From Pseudomonas lactis (GTDB taxonomy: Bacteria > Pseudomonadota > Gammaproteobacteria > Pseudomonadales > Pseudomonadaceae): a DNA stretch of 64,000 nucleotides. A program made the translations under genes and the position numbers. The stretch lies in assembly GCF_001439845.1 (NCBI RefSeq), contig NZ_JYLO01000021.1, positions 47,854 through 111,853 on the forward strand, in the 5' to 3' direction. Position 1 is the stretch's first letter, and every line of letters begins with the position of its first letter. Below, piece after piece: positions 51,682 to 60,155 of the stretch. The notes beneath the pieces are model-generated. The model was not told the origin of the DNA. It saw only the letters and a list, made by a program, of their open reading frames with translations, and did not search any database.

Positions 51682-52830
51682 ATGAGCAGCACGTTTTTCA
51701 TCCCCGCCGTCAACATCATGGGCATTGATTGCCTCGACGAAGCGATGACCGCCATTCGCAACTACGGCTTTGGCAAGGCGTTGATCGTCACCGACGCCGG
51801 TCTGGCCAAAGCCGGTGTGGCTGGCATGATCGCCGAGAAGCTGGCGATGCAGGATATCGACTCGGTGATCTACGACGGCGCCAAGCCCAACCCCAGCGTG
51901 GAAAACGTCGAAAAAGGCCTGGCATTGCTGCAACAGAGCGCCTGCGATTTCGTCGTGTCCCTGGGCGGCGGTTCGCCCCATGACTGCGCCAAGGGCATCG
52001 CACTGTGCGCCACTAACGGTGGGCGTATCGGCGACTACGAAGGCGTCGACCAATCGAGTAAGCCACAACTGCCGCTGGTGGCCATCAACACCACGGCTGG
52101 CACGGCTAGCGAGATGACACGTTTTTGCATCATCACCGACGAAAGCCGCCACGTAAAAATGGCCATCGTCGATCGCAACGTCACGCCGCTGCTGTCGGTC
52201 AACGACCCGGCCCTGATGGTCGGCATGCCCAAGGGCCTCACCGCCGCCACGGGCATGGATGCGCTGACCCACGCCATCGAAGCCTACGTGTCCACCGCCG
52301 CAACACCGATCACCGACGCCTGCGCGATCAAGGCCATCGAGTTGATCAGCGCCAACTTGCGCCTGGCGGTCCGCGACGGCACTGACAAGGCTGCACGGGA
52401 GAACATGGCCTATGCGCAGTTCCTCGCTGGCATGGCCTTCAACAATGCGTCCCTGGGTTTTGTGCATGCCATGGCCCACCAATTGGGCGGCTTGTACGAC
52501 CTGCCCCACGGTGTGTGCAACGCGGTGTTGTTGCCTCACGTACAAAGCTTCAACGCCAGTGTCTGCGCCAAACGCTTGAGCGACGTGGGCCGGGCTCTTG
52601 GTGCGGATATCAAGGGCATTACCGCTGAAGAGGGCGCCCAGGCCGCGATTGCGGCGATTCGTCGGTTGTCCCAAGACGTGGAAATTCCTGCTGGTTTGCG
52701 TGAGCTTGGCGCTAAGTTGCAGGACATTCCGTTGCTGGCCAGCAATGCGCTGAAGGATGCCTGCGGGCTGACTAACCCTCGGCGGGCGGATCAGCGTCAG
52801 ATTGAGGAGATCTTTCGTAGCGCTTTTTGA
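51682..52830 (+). CDS. Iron-containing alcohol dehydrogenase
   Basis: 382 residues, Fe-ADH family (YiaY/AdhB-like). NAD-binding GGGSPHDCAKGIA (about 97-109), metal-ligand histidines in MDALTHAIEAY, GFVHAMAHQLGGLYDLPHGVCNAV. GAGGATC-like RBS (TTTGAGGATCGATC) ten bases upstream. Probably reduces or oxidises short alcohols/aldehydes with NAD(H). Its final codons (TTT TGA) lie in an 11-bp direct repeat that flanks repeat copy 3. Confidence 0.92.
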   Translation: MSSTFFIPAVNIMGIDCLDEAMTAIRNYGFGKALIVTDAGLAKAGVAGMIAEKLAMQDIDSVIYDGAKPNPSVENVEKGLALLQQSACDFVVSLGGGSPHDCAKGIALCATNGGRIGDYEGVDQSSKPQLPLVAINTTAGTASEMTRFCIITDESRHVKMAIVDRNVTPLLSVNDPALMVGMPKGLTAATGMDALTHAIEAYVSTAATPITDACAIKAIELISANLRLAVRDGTDKAARENMAYAQFLAGMAFNNASLGFVHAMAHQLGGLYDLPHGVCNAVLLPHVQSFNASVCAKRLSDVGRALGADIKGITAEEGAQAAIAAIRRLSQDVEIPAGLRELGAKLQDIPLLASNALKDACGLTNPRRADQRQIEEIFRSAF

Positions 52831-52837
52831 TAGGCAT

Positions 52838-53428
52838 AGGTACCTACACAACGTTGGCGCGACGCTGGACCTGTGGCGAGGGAGCTTGCTCCCGTGACTG
52901 CCTGACAGCCGATGCTTATCCGCGATCAAACTGTGGGAGCTGGCTTGCCTGCGAAGACGGCCTGACAGCCGACGCCAATCTACCTGACACCCCGCAATCC
53001 AACTGGGGGGGGGCTTGCTCGCGAAGGCGGCCTGGCAGTCATCACAGTTGGATTGGGTACATATCCATTGCTGCGGTAACGGCCACCTAGGGTTCCGCTC
53101 TGACAGCGGCTCACTTTTGAAAAGAGCCGGAATGCCGGCCCAGCCAAAAGTAAGCAAAAGGCTCTTGCCCCACCACTCGGCACCTCGCTTAGGCTCGGTG
53201 TGCCCGTAATCCGCCAGTGATTTGGGGGGGCCGCCGCCACGCGCCATCCATGGCGCGGGGCGGCTAAACCGGCATCCCTGCCGGTTTACCCCCCAAATCC
53301 CTGTCGAATTCCGGCCAGCGTGGTTTAACGGGGCGCCTGAGATCAAGATCACAAGCAGATCAAGATCAAGAGCGGCTCGCTTCGCATCGTGGTTACCGTC
53401 GGCTGCGACAACTTACAAAGTTGTGTAG
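52838..53428. repeat. Composite MITE-like repeat, copy 3, flanked by 11-bp direct repeats
   Basis: Left end AGGTACCTACACAACGTT (52838-52855) matches the copy 1 terminus at 16 of 18 positions; right end AAAGTTGTGTAG (53417-53428) is its inverted partner over the 12 inner bases. TTTTGATAGGC occurs directly outside both ends (52825-52835 and 53429-53439). Inside: CTGTGGCGAGGGAGCTTGCTCCC, two REP-like half-sites, then the 360-bp shared segment in the same orientation as copy 2. The 0.69-kb gap has no gene I can support. Confidence 0.85.
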
Positions 53429-53520
53429 TTTTGATAGGCGCAGCCTCCAGCGGCACGCGTTAAGCTACACGCCTAATGCATTCAAGCATCAAGCGTGCGG
53501 CGTGCCGCTGAGGTCCTTTC

Positions 53521-54195
53521 ATGAGAGTTCTGTTATTCGGCGCCACCGGCATGGTGGGCCAGGGTGTGCTGCGCGAGTGCCTGCTGGCGCCTGATGTGCA
53601 GGAAGTGGTGGCCGTGGGCCGCACGCCCTTGACCCAGGAGCACGGCAAGCTGCACCAGGTGTTGCACAGCGACATGCTGGATTTCCAACCCCTGGAAAAC
53701 CTGTTGCAAGGTTTTGATGCGTGCTTCTTCTGCCTGGGTGTTTCGTCGGCGGGCATGAAAGAAGCGCGCTATACCCACCTCACCTATGACCTGACCCTGG
53801 TGGCGGCCAGTACCCTGGCGCGGCTCAATCCGCAGATGGCCTTTATCTATGTGTCCGGCGCTGGCACGGACAGCTCCGAAGCCGGCAAGTCGATGTGGGC
53901 GCGGGTCAAGGGCAAGACCGAAAATGCCTTGCTGCGCTTGCCGTTCAAGGCGGTGTATCTGTTCCGTCCGGGGATCATCCAGCCGTTGCACGGTGTGCGT
54001 TCGAAGACGCCGTTGTATCAATCTTTCTATAGCGTGCTCGGGCCGGTGCTTTCGTTTGTGCGGCGACTAAAGCCGGACTGGGTGGTGAGCACCGAGACCG
54101 TCGGCCGTGCGATGTTGCAGGCGGCCAGCCAAGGCGCGCCGCAGCCGGTGGTGGAGCAGGCGCAGATTAATCGCCTGGCGGCTGAGCGCCGCTGA
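53521..54195 (+). CDS. NAD(P)-binding epimerase/reductase-like protein
   Basis: 224 residues, short atypical SDR of the NmrA/HIM1-like type. The dinucleotide-binding opening is MRVLLFGATGMVGQGVLREC; FCLGVSSAGMKEARYTHLTYDLTL and IYVSGAGTDSSEAG follow (tyrosine and serine region), then FRPGIIQPLHG. Substrate unknown. Its 3' end overlaps the convergent DMT gene by 29 bp. Confidence 0.85.
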   Translation: MRVLLFGATGMVGQGVLRECLLAPDVQEVVAVGRTPLTQEHGKLHQVLHSDMLDFQPLENLLQGFDACFFCLGVSSAGMKEARYTHLTYDLTLVAASTLARLNPQMAFIYVSGAGTDSSEAGKSMWARVKGKTENALLRLPFKAVYLFRPGIIQPLHGVRSKTPLYQSFYSVLGPVLSFVRRLKPDWVVSTETVGRAMLQAASQGAPQPVVEQAQINRLAAERR

Positions 54196-54643
54196 ACTGA
54201 ATCAACGCCACGCCACCGATCAGCAGTAGCGCGCCCAGTACTCGCGAGGTTGTCAGCTGACGTTCCGCCAGGCCGAACAGGCCGAAATGGTCCAGCAGTA
54301 ACGAGGCGAGGATCTGCCCGGCCATGGCCAGCGCAATGAAGCCTGATGCGCCGAGCTTGGGCAGCAGCATCAGCGCCAATGAAATGAAACACACGCCAAA
54401 GGCACCGCCGGCCCACATCCACAACGGTGACTTGTTGATAAAGGCCAGGCTCGGCAGAGGCAAACGCAGCGCCACAATCACCGGCAGCAGCACGATGATG
54501 CTTACCAGCAACGACGCCAAGGTGGCCCACAAAGGATGGCCCAGCCCGCGCCCGAGGTTGGCGTTGATCGCACTTTGAAACGGCACCACTGCACCGGCGA
54601 ACACCGCCAGCGCCAACAAACCTACCCAATGCAACACCGTCAT
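54167..54643 (-). CDS. DMT-family small membrane protein (YdcZ/DUF606)
   Basis: 158 residues with five predicted membrane segments (e.g. VGLLALAVFAGAVVPFQSAINANLG, ATLASLLVSIIVLLPVIVALRL, VLGALLLIGGVALIQF). PFQSAINANLGR is the family motif. Half-size drug/metabolite transporter, works as a dimer in relatives. Divergent from the LysR gene, which may control it. Confidence 0.88.
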   Translation of the reverse strand: MTVLHWVGLLALAVFAGAVVPFQSAINANLGRGLGHPLWATLASLLVSIIVLLPVIVALRLPLPSLAFINKSPLWMWAGGAFGVCFISLALMLLPKLGASGFIALAMAGQILASLLLDHFGLFGLAERQLTTSRVLGALLLIGGVALIQFSGAQPPGD

Positions 54644-54711
54644 CTCGACGCTCCCAGAAGTTTTGCTGGACTCTAGGTTATTCGTCGAGCAAATTTAAAT
54701 TCCAAATTCTT

Positions 54712-55626
54712 ATGCTGGGCATGCAGCTGATGAATGATCTGCGCCGCATCGACCTTAACCTGTTGGTGGTCCTCGACGCCTTGCTCAGCGAGCAGCACGT
54801 CACCCGCGCCGCCGAGCGCCTACACCTGAGCCAGCCGGCGGTCAGCCATGCGTTGGCGCGGCTGCGCGATATGCTGGGCGACCCGCTGCTGATGCGTCAG
54901 GGCGGCACACTGGTGCCAACCGCGCGCGCCTTGGAGTTGGCGGCACCCTTGGCCGAAACCCTGGCGCAGGTGCAGGCCTTATTGACGCCGAATCGTTTTG
55001 ATCCCACTTCTGCCAAACGCCGCTTTCGCGTGGCGATGTCGGATTACAGCGCAGCGATTTTCCTACCCGGCCTGGTTCGCGTCCTACGCCAGGAAGCGCC
55101 CGGTATCGACTTGCAGATCATCCAGGCTAGCCGCGAAGGCATGGTCGACGGTGTGCTCAATGGCGACCTCGACCTGGCGGCAGGTGTATTTCCCGACATG
55201 CCCGCCGAACTGCGCACCACGCCGCTGTTCGAAGAGCAGTACACCTGCCTGGTCGACCGCGACAGCCTTACGCCAAGTGGGGTGCTGGACCTGCCGGGCT
55301 ACCTGTCGCGCCCCCATGTACTGCTGGAGATGCGCGGCAGCGGCACACCGGAAATCGAACGGGCACTGACGGCCATTCGTGAACGCCGCCATGTGGCGAT
55401 CAGCCTGCCGCATTGGGGGGTGGCGCCGCAGTTGATCCAGGGCACGGATTTGATTCTGACGGTGTCGTCCCGGGGTTTATTGAATATCGACGCTCGGCAA
55501 TTGCTGGCCGTGCCACCGCCCTTTCATATCCCGTCGTTTGCCTTTGAGCTGGCCTGGCATACGCGGCGGGGTGGGGATGCAGGGTTGCAGTGGTTGATTG
55601 CGCGGCTGGTGGGGCTGGTCGGGTAG
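54712..55626 (+). CDS. LysR-family transcriptional regulator
   Basis: 304 residues from 54712; ATG codons at 54721 and 54730 (MNDLRRIDLNLL) are equally plausible starts and no RBS decides. HTH (about 10-65: LNLLVVLDALLSEQHVTRAAERLHLSQPAVSHALARLRDMLGDPLLMR) and periplasmic-binding-like effector domain. Intergenic space with the divergent DMT exporter is only 68 bp, typical of a regulator-target pair. Confidence 0.9.
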   Translation: MLGMQLMNDLRRIDLNLLVVLDALLSEQHVTRAAERLHLSQPAVSHALARLRDMLGDPLLMRQGGTLVPTARALELAAPLAETLAQVQALLTPNRFDPTSAKRRFRVAMSDYSAAIFLPGLVRVLRQEAPGIDLQIIQASREGMVDGVLNGDLDLAAGVFPDMPAELRTTPLFEEQYTCLVDRDSLTPSGVLDLPGYLSRPHVLLEMRGSGTPEIERALTAIRERRHVAISLPHWGVAPQLIQGTDLILTVSSRGLLNIDARQLLAVPPPFHIPSFAFELAWHTRRGGDAGLQWLIARLVGLVG

Positions 55627-55633
55627 AGTTCCG

Positions 55634-55918
55634 TCACCAAGCTTTCGGAGGCTGACGTCGGGTATGAAAAATCCGCATTACCTGTAGCCGCCCCTCCCGG
55701 ATTCGGTAAGGAACAACGTAGGGCCATCGAGGCACGACCCACTCTCGGGTCCCCGGCACTCGTCCCTCTTTCCCCATCGCGGGAAACGCGGCGACCTGTT
55801 CCAGGCCACTTAAAATTGCCTGGACAAATTCATGGGCTGCTTTGGGGTTTTCTTCGGCAATATAAGCCGCTTCATCGTCATGATTTCTGAGGGCTGCCCT
55901 CAGCCACTCAACCTGCAT
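55634..55918 (-). CDS. RelE/ParE-family toxin
   Basis: 94 residues: VEWLRAALRNHDDEAAYIAEENPKAA then FPAMGKEGRVPGTREWVVPRWPYVVPYRI and VMRIFHTRRQPPKAW, the standard ParE/RelE superfamily pattern (fold end with R...H..R). Overlaps the antitoxin stop by 11 bp, in antitoxin-first order. Whether it acts on gyrase (ParE) or the ribosome (RelE) is not decided by sequence. Confidence 0.92.
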   Translation of the reverse strand: MQVEWLRAALRNHDDEAAYIAEENPKAAHEFVQAILSGLEQVAAFPAMGKEGRVPGTREWVVPRWPYVVPYRIREGRLQVMRIFHTRRQPPKAW

Positions 55919-56147
55919 TGGCGCGCCATTTATCAGCGACAGCCTTTACCTCGGCAGCCGTGGCGAAATCCCCCGCATCCGCTTCTTTCACGGCTTTCTG
56001 GATTTCTTCGATTTGCCAGGCTTCGCGGGCCAGGTATTCGCGTAATGCGTCAACGGCCAGAAAGGATTTGCTGCGACCGGTAGCCTTGGCGAGACTGGCG
56101 AGGGTATCGGCGACGTCTTCCGGTATACGTAGGGACATAACAGACAT
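55908..56147 (-). CDS. Ribbon-helix-helix antitoxin (CopG/RelB-like)
   Basis: 79 residues from the ATG at 56147 (GAGG five bases upstream); the long frame to 56237 runs through the operator. RHH fold at the N-terminus (SLRIPEDVADTLASLAKATGRSKSFLAVDALREYLAREAW), toxin-binding tail. Autoregulation is supported by GTAGTGCAACATACTAC (56170-56186) just upstream. Confidence 0.9.
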   Translation of the reverse strand: MSVMSLRIPEDVADTLASLAKATGRSKSFLAVDALREYLAREAWQIEEIQKAVKEADAGDFATAAEVKAVADKWRANAG

Positions 56148-56159
56148 ATGAACCTCGAT

Positions 56160-56186
56160 GTAGTGATGTGTAGTGCAACATACTAC
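56160..56186. promoter_or_regulatory. Toxin-antitoxin operator repeats
   Basis: GTAGTG direct repeats at 56160 and 56170 and the imperfect dyad GTAGT-N7-ACTAC (56170-56186), immediately upstream of the antitoxin gene, fit an RHH protein operator. Confidence 0.6.
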
Positions 56187-56248
56187 CTCGTCATTACCGC
56201 CACGGTTTGCCCCGCTCGTCAGGCGTATGACGATCAAGGAGAACAGTC

Positions 56249-56665
56249 ATGCTTTCTGGATTCAACCACCTGACCCTGGCCGTCACCGATGTGCCGCTCA
56301 GCGTCAGTTTCTATCACGACCTGCTCTGCCTGCAGCTCGACGCAACCTGGGACCACGGTGCCTACCTCTCACTGCCTGGGCTTTGGCTGTGCCTGTCGCT
56401 CGACCCGTTGCGTTCGACTAATGCGGCGGTGGATTACACCCACTATGCCTTCACTGTCGATGCTGCCGATTTCACTGCCTTGGTCGAACGCCTGCGTGCT
56501 GCCGGCGTACGGGAGTGGCGAGACAACCGCAGCGAAGGCGCATCGTTTTATTTTCTCGATCCCGACGGCCATAAGCTGGAGGCTCATGTCGGCGATTTGG
56601 CCTCGCGCCTGCAAGCCTGTCGTGCCAAGCCCTATGCTGGAATGAAGTTTTACCCGTCGCGGTGA
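56249..56665 (+). CDS. fosA: Fosfomycin glutathione transferase FosA
   Basis: 138 residues; inactivates fosfomycin by glutathione addition using Mn(II) and K+. Metal ligands expected at His7 (GFNHLTLAV), His in DYTHYAF and Glu in KLEAHVGD are present, as are NRSEGASFYFLDPDGH and YAGMKF. One known lysine in the WK/QNRSEG loop is replaced (REWRDNRSEG), probably conservative. AAGGAG precedes the ATG. Chromosomal FosA is intrinsic to many pseudomonads. Confidence 0.95.
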   Translation: MLSGFNHLTLAVTDVPLSVSFYHDLLCLQLDATWDHGAYLSLPGLWLCLSLDPLRSTNAAVDYTHYAFTVDAADFTALVERLRAAGVREWRDNRSEGASFYFLDPDGHKLEAHVGDLASRLQACRAKPYAGMKFYPSR

Positions 56666-56712
56666 AGCATGCAGAATCAATCACCTTTTAGCGTCTGTCG
56701 GAGCGTCTATCC

Positions 56713-57354
56713 ATGACTCCATCCTTGCTGTTCGCCGTGCTGGCTTCGGGTTTTATCTACGGCATTACCCCTGGCCCCGGTGTCCTGGCCGTATTCGGCA
56801 TCGGTGCGGCCCGTGGCCGGCGTGCCGGGGCAGGATTCTTGTGCGGTCATTTGCTCGGCGATGTGGTGTGGTGCAGCACGGCGCTGATTGCCATCGTCGG
56901 TGCGCGGGAAGTCGGCAGCAGTGCCTTTGATGTGCTCGGCGTACTCAGCGGGGTGTATTTGTTCTGGCTCGGCTGGCGTGCGATCCGCACCCAACGCCGC
57001 AACAGCGATGCCCCTCAGGGCGCGGCGCGTCATCCGTTCTGGCACGGCATTCTGTTTGGCTTGACCAACCCCAAGGCGTATCCGGTGGCCGTGGCGACCT
57101 TCACTGCGTTGCTGTCCAGCCGGGCCGAGCTGTTGACTTGGTCGATGCTGCCGACCTTTATTCTGCTGAGCTTTATCGGTGGCTTGCTGGCCTACGCGAT
57201 CCTGATCGGTGTGGTGGGCGCCCAACGGGTGCGGACGCTGTATCAACGCCACGAAATTCTCATCACCAGGCTCTGCGGCGTGATGTTTATCGGCTTCGCC
57301 CTCAATGCCCTGGCGCACGCATTGCCGGGCCTGTTTGGCAGCAAACCGGCCTGA
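56713..57354 (+). CDS. LysE/RhtB-family amino acid exporter
   Basis: 213 residues, five to six membrane segments. Family opening FIYGITPGPGVLAVFGIGAARGRRAGAGFLCGHLLGD and the mid block GILFGLTNPKAYPVAVATF. Exports amino acids or analogues; substrate unknown. Single gene 48 bp after fosA on the same strand. Confidence 0.9.
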   Translation: MTPSLLFAVLASGFIYGITPGPGVLAVFGIGAARGRRAGAGFLCGHLLGDVVWCSTALIAIVGAREVGSSAFDVLGVLSGVYLFWLGWRAIRTQRRNSDAPQGAARHPFWHGILFGLTNPKAYPVAVATFTALLSSRAELLTWSMLPTFILLSFIGGLLAYAILIGVVGAQRVRTLYQRHEILITRLCGVMFIGFALNALAHALPGLFGSKPA

Positions 57355-57473
57355 GGCGACGACTGCCGTTCGTCGCACAGGGAAGTTTTTTCTAAACCTT
57401 TGCCGCCCTGAAAATTCCAATTCAGGGCGAGGAGTATACTCCCGCGCCTATTTTTGCCCTGGAGGAACCCATC

Positions 57474-58001
57474 ATGAGCCGCATGGCTATCCGGTTACGC
57501 ACCGCCAGTTTCGCGATGCTGCTGGGCCTCGGCGCCAGCAATGCTTTCGCCCAGTCGCCTGCAGAATTCATCGAGCAGGCTTCGGCCAAAGGCATGGCCG
57601 ATATCGAAACCAGCCGCATGGCCCACGCCAAGACCTCGTCCCAAGAGATCAAGGACTACACCATCGAGGTCATCAACGAGCGCACCCTGGCCAACCAGCA
57701 CTTGGCGGCGATTGCCAAGAAGCTTGATTTGCCTGTGGCCCCACGGGAGAAGATCGTTGATAAGGCCGAAACCCTGATGCCTGAACTCAAGGACGGCGAT
57801 TCGTTTGACGCTGCCTATACCGCGCAGCAGGTCAAGGAGAACGAAGACGCCATCGCCTTGTTCCAGAAAGAGGGCGCCGCGTCGGATGTGCCGGAGATAA
57901 AGGCACTGGTGGATGAGACGCTGCCCAAGCTTGAAGAGCGCCTGCAAAAAGCCCGCGCCCTGGCCTCGACCTATGGCAAGGGCCATCAAGGCGACGGTTG
58001 A
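57474..58001 (+). CDS. DUF4142 periplasmic protein
   Basis: 175 residues with signal peptide (to AQSPAEF, cleavage after NAFA). DUF4142 ferritin-like helical pattern: FIEQASAKGMADIETSRMAHAKTSSQEIKDYTIEVINERTLANQHLAAIAKKLDL, repeated in the second half. Strong GGAGG RBS. Such proteins respond to stress in several bacteria; function unknown. Followed by a terminator. Confidence 0.9.
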   Translation: MSRMAIRLRTASFAMLLGLGASNAFAQSPAEFIEQASAKGMADIETSRMAHAKTSSQEIKDYTIEVINERTLANQHLAAIAKKLDLPVAPREKIVDKAETLMPELKDGDSFDAAYTAQQVKENEDAIALFQKEGAASDVPEIKALVDETLPKLEERLQKARALASTYGKGHQGDG

Positions 58002-58018
58002 GGCTGCTGCCTGATATG

Positions 58019-58056
58019 AAAAACGGCGGTTGGAGAGAATCCAGCCGCCGTTTTTT
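58019..58056. terminator. Bidirectional terminator
   Basis: Stem AACGGCGGTTGGA / TCCAGCCGCCGTT, six T on the right and an A-run on the left, between the convergent DUF4142 gene and ogt. Confidence 0.92.
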
Positions 58057-58588
58057 ATGCCGAGTTCAGGCCCGTTCTGGACGCGGCCTGTAACGCCAGT
58101 TCCCCCTGACCGGTGCCTTCCAGCGCCAATAAATACTGCTTGGCCGCCAGCCCGCCCGCGAAACCGGTCAAGCCGCCAGAAGCACCAATCACCCGGTGGC
58201 AGGGCGCAATGATTGAGATGGGGTTGCGCCCATTCGCCGCGCCGACAGCGCGCACGGCTTTGGGGTTGCCGATCTGCTCGGCGATCTGGCTGTAGCTGCG
58301 GGTTTCGCCGAAGGGGATGGTCAGCAGTGCCTGCCAGACCTGCTTTTGGAAGTCAGTGCCCGTGAAGTCCAGCTCCAGCTCGAACTGGTTACGTGTTCCG
58401 GCAAAGTATTCCTTCAATTGGCGTTCGGTTTCTCGCAGCACCGGGCTGTCGTTGGCCTCGATCAATTCACCCAGGCGTACGCGATTCGCACGTTCCACTT
58501 CCCAGAGGATGGCGCTGAGTTTGCCATCGCGCGCCACCAGGGTGAGCTCACCGACGGGGGAAGGCATGAGCTTGTAGTGGTAAGTCAT
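58055..58588 (-). CDS. ogt: Methylated-DNA-protein cysteine methyltransferase
   Basis: 177 residues; suicide repair of O6-methylguanine. The alkyl acceptor motif IAPCHRVIGASG is present, with GNPKAVRAVGAANGRNP (HTH and arginine finger region) before it. AAGGAG RBS. No Ada-type AdaB fusion, so Ogt is preferred. Confidence 0.95.
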   Translation of the reverse strand: MTYHYKLMPSPVGELTLVARDGKLSAILWEVERANRVRLGELIEANDSPVLRETERQLKEYFAGTRNQFELELDFTGTDFQKQVWQALLTIPFGETRSYSQIAEQIGNPKAVRAVGAANGRNPISIIAPCHRVIGASGGLTGFAGGLAAKQYLLALEGTGQGELALQAASRTGLNSA

Positions 58589-58687
58589 CGGCAGGCTCCT
58601 TGAAGGGGCGTGAAGGGGGACGACGTCACTGTAGTTCCATCAGAGTGCCTGGAAACTACGTTTCTTGCGGTCAAATTTTGCGCTCGT

Positions 58688-58963
58688 CTAGAAATTCCAG
58701 TAAACCCAATCGGCGTAGTAGGGGTACCAGTAAAGCCACGAGATTATGTAGAGCGCCTTCAGCGCAGATGCAGTGCTTAGCATGAACGCAGAAATGATAT
58801 TGAGCAGGGTGATAATCAAAGCCAATACTGCCACGCGGCGGCTCGCATGACGCCAGGCCAGGCTCACCCCGTAAGCCGACGCGGCAATCACGCCTATTTC
58901 CAAGAGTAATCCGAGAGGAAAGGGCAGCCCTGCAAACGAGGCCAGCAGTGGCAACACCAACAC
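58688..58963 (-). CDS. Small membrane protein, possibly frameshifted at its N-terminus
   Basis: 91 residues from a GTG at 58963, without clear RBS. Two to three membrane segments (VLPLLASFAGLPFPLGLLLEIGVIAASAYG, VAVLALIITLLNIISAFML) and an aromatic tail (WLYWYPYYADWVYWNF). The frame stays open upstream (KIILRQVVGWV), back to a TAG but without ATG, whereas ATG codons at 59019 and 59025 lie in another frame that would join it if the T6 run at 59001-59006 had one more base (product MAMLDTQKNTPKIILRQVVGW...). This looks like a 1-nt deletion or a sequencing error. Confidence 0.6.
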   Translation of the reverse strand: MLVLPLLASFAGLPFPLGLLLEIGVIAASAYGVSLAWRHASRRVAVLALIITLLNIISAFMLSTASALKALYIISWLYWYPYYADWVYWNF

Positions 58964-59104
58964 CCAGCCGACGACTTGGCGCAGGATGATCTTGGGTGTG
59001 TTTTTTGGGTGTCCAGCATTGCCATGTGTCCGAACTCTTGGCCGATGAGCCTACATCATCGCGGGGTGTTGCCGTCCTTGCCGTAAGATTTTGTTTAGGC
59101 GTAA

Positions 59105-59515
59105 CTACCGTTCCTGTTGCAATACCTTGAGCGCAGCGGACGCCAGGAATCCCGAGCGGCTTTTTTCCTGTGGATGATTCAACACGTACTCATCGATGCG
59201 ATTCAACAGATAGCCGGGCAGGGTGATGTTGAGCTTTTGAGCTTTGCCCAGATATTTGGTCACGTCGATGTCCACCACAGCCCACGTGCAACCGGCGTAC
59301 TGAGGGTTGGCGGCGTGCACGGTGACTTTCTGCGCGCTGGGGATCGGCGCGCCATCTTCTGCGAGGATCTCGAAGTGCCCTTCGATGGCTTCGCGGGCCA
59401 TGGCCATGGCATCGTCCAGATCATCGCCGGCTGAATAACAGCCAGGAATATCCGGGACTTCCACGCCCCAGGCGTGGTCCGCGTCGCCCGTTGAAATTGC
59501 GATGGGGTAAAGCAT
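59105..59515 (-). CDS. hicB: HicB-family antitoxin
   Basis: 136 residues: HicB RNase H-like partial fold at the N-terminus (HAWGVEVPDIPGCYSAGDDLDDAMAMAREAIEGHFEILAEDGAPIP) and a ribbon-helix-helix C-terminus (LNITLPGYLLNRIDEYV). Neutralises the HicA toxin and autoregulates the operon. Follows hicA after 21 bp in toxin-first order. Confidence 0.94.
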   Translation of the reverse strand: MLYPIAISTGDADHAWGVEVPDIPGCYSAGDDLDDAMAMAREAIEGHFEILAEDGAPIPSAQKVTVHAANPQYAGCTWAVVDIDVTKYLGKAQKLNITLPGYLLNRIDEYVLNHPQEKSRSGFLASAALKVLQQER

Positions 59516-59536
59516 GCTCTTGCCCTCCAGGGACGG

Positions 59537-59719
59537 TTAGCTCAGCAGAGCCTGTTTCAAAATGCTCTTGGCGGTTTTATCCAGCAGGTCCTTTTTGGGG
59601 TGAGGGATCGTCACGAGCCCCGGCTTTGTCGGGTGCTTGAAGTGATGATGGCTACCTCGGATGCGCACCAGATACCAACCGTCTGCAACGATGTGTCCTA
59701 TCAAATACCGGCTATCCAC
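59537..59719 (-). CDS. hicA: HicA mRNA interferase toxin
   Basis: 60 residues from a GTG at 59719 preceded by AAGGAGG. Short dsRBD-like fold: ADGWYLVRIRGSHHHFKHPTKPGLVTIPHPKKDL; the catalytic His lies in GSHHHF. Cleaves mRNA in other systems. Forms a toxin-antitoxin operon with hicB. Confidence 0.94.
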   Translation of the reverse strand: MDSRYLIGHIVADGWYLVRIRGSHHHFKHPTKPGLVTIPHPKKDLLDKTAKSILKQALLS

Positions 59720-60155
59720 ATCACCTCCTTGTGGTGTGTGTTGGTGGAGACTATAACCACTGGTATAAAATTATCAACACTCTACCTACCAACGGTTGAT
59801 GTCCGAGATTTCGATAGGTGTTGAATGAAGTGTATGGGCGCACAGAAATGGCGCCGCTTGGAGGTATTACGAGGTGCTTCACGCCCTCAGGCTCGACTGC
59901 CGAGCAGCAGATGAGCGCTGGAGGCTAAATTATTGGTATAAAAAAACCGGTCACCAAGGACCGGTTTTTTGTGCATCCTGCGCCAGAACCCTTCTGACGC
60001 AAGTGCAAATCTGAGTGGAGCGGGTAGAGGACTTGTGACTGCTCACGGATTGCGTGGCTTGCAAGAGGTTTTATGGTTTCACCATACAAGCGTCCATACA
60101 GAACGCTTGGGGCTGTAGCGGATTGCCCAGCCCCGTAGTGATGAAGTGCCGACAC
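59720..60155. other. Gap between HicAB and prophage-like genes
   Basis: The first 110 bp (AT-rich, TGTTGATAATTTTATACC on the - strand) probably carry the hicAB promoter. A terminator sits at 59941-59970. The remainder has no supported gene: a 76-residue frame at 59925-60155 runs through the terminator and has no recognisable domain. No tRNA was found; the prophage boundary may lie here. Confidence 0.5.
59941..59970. terminator. Rho-independent terminator (bidirectional)
   Basis: AAAAAACCGGTC-ACCAAG-GACCGGTTTTTT: a 12-bp perfect stem with A and T runs, so it ends transcripts from either side, chiefly the leftward prophage-like genes. Confidence 0.92.

Noticed and set aside
51622..53352. 576-codon antisense frame over the Fe-ADH gene and repeat copy 3
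   Set aside because: Runs through a convincing dehydrogenase and non-coding repeats, with no recognisable domain.
60005..60100. Possible tRNA-like stretch (GGAGCGGGTAGAGG)
   Set aside because: No T-loop GGTTCGAATC and no cloverleaf could be built by eye.
59925..60155. 76-codon frame to the left of the AlpA-like gene
   Set aside because: Reads through a perfect terminator hairpin and shows no domain.
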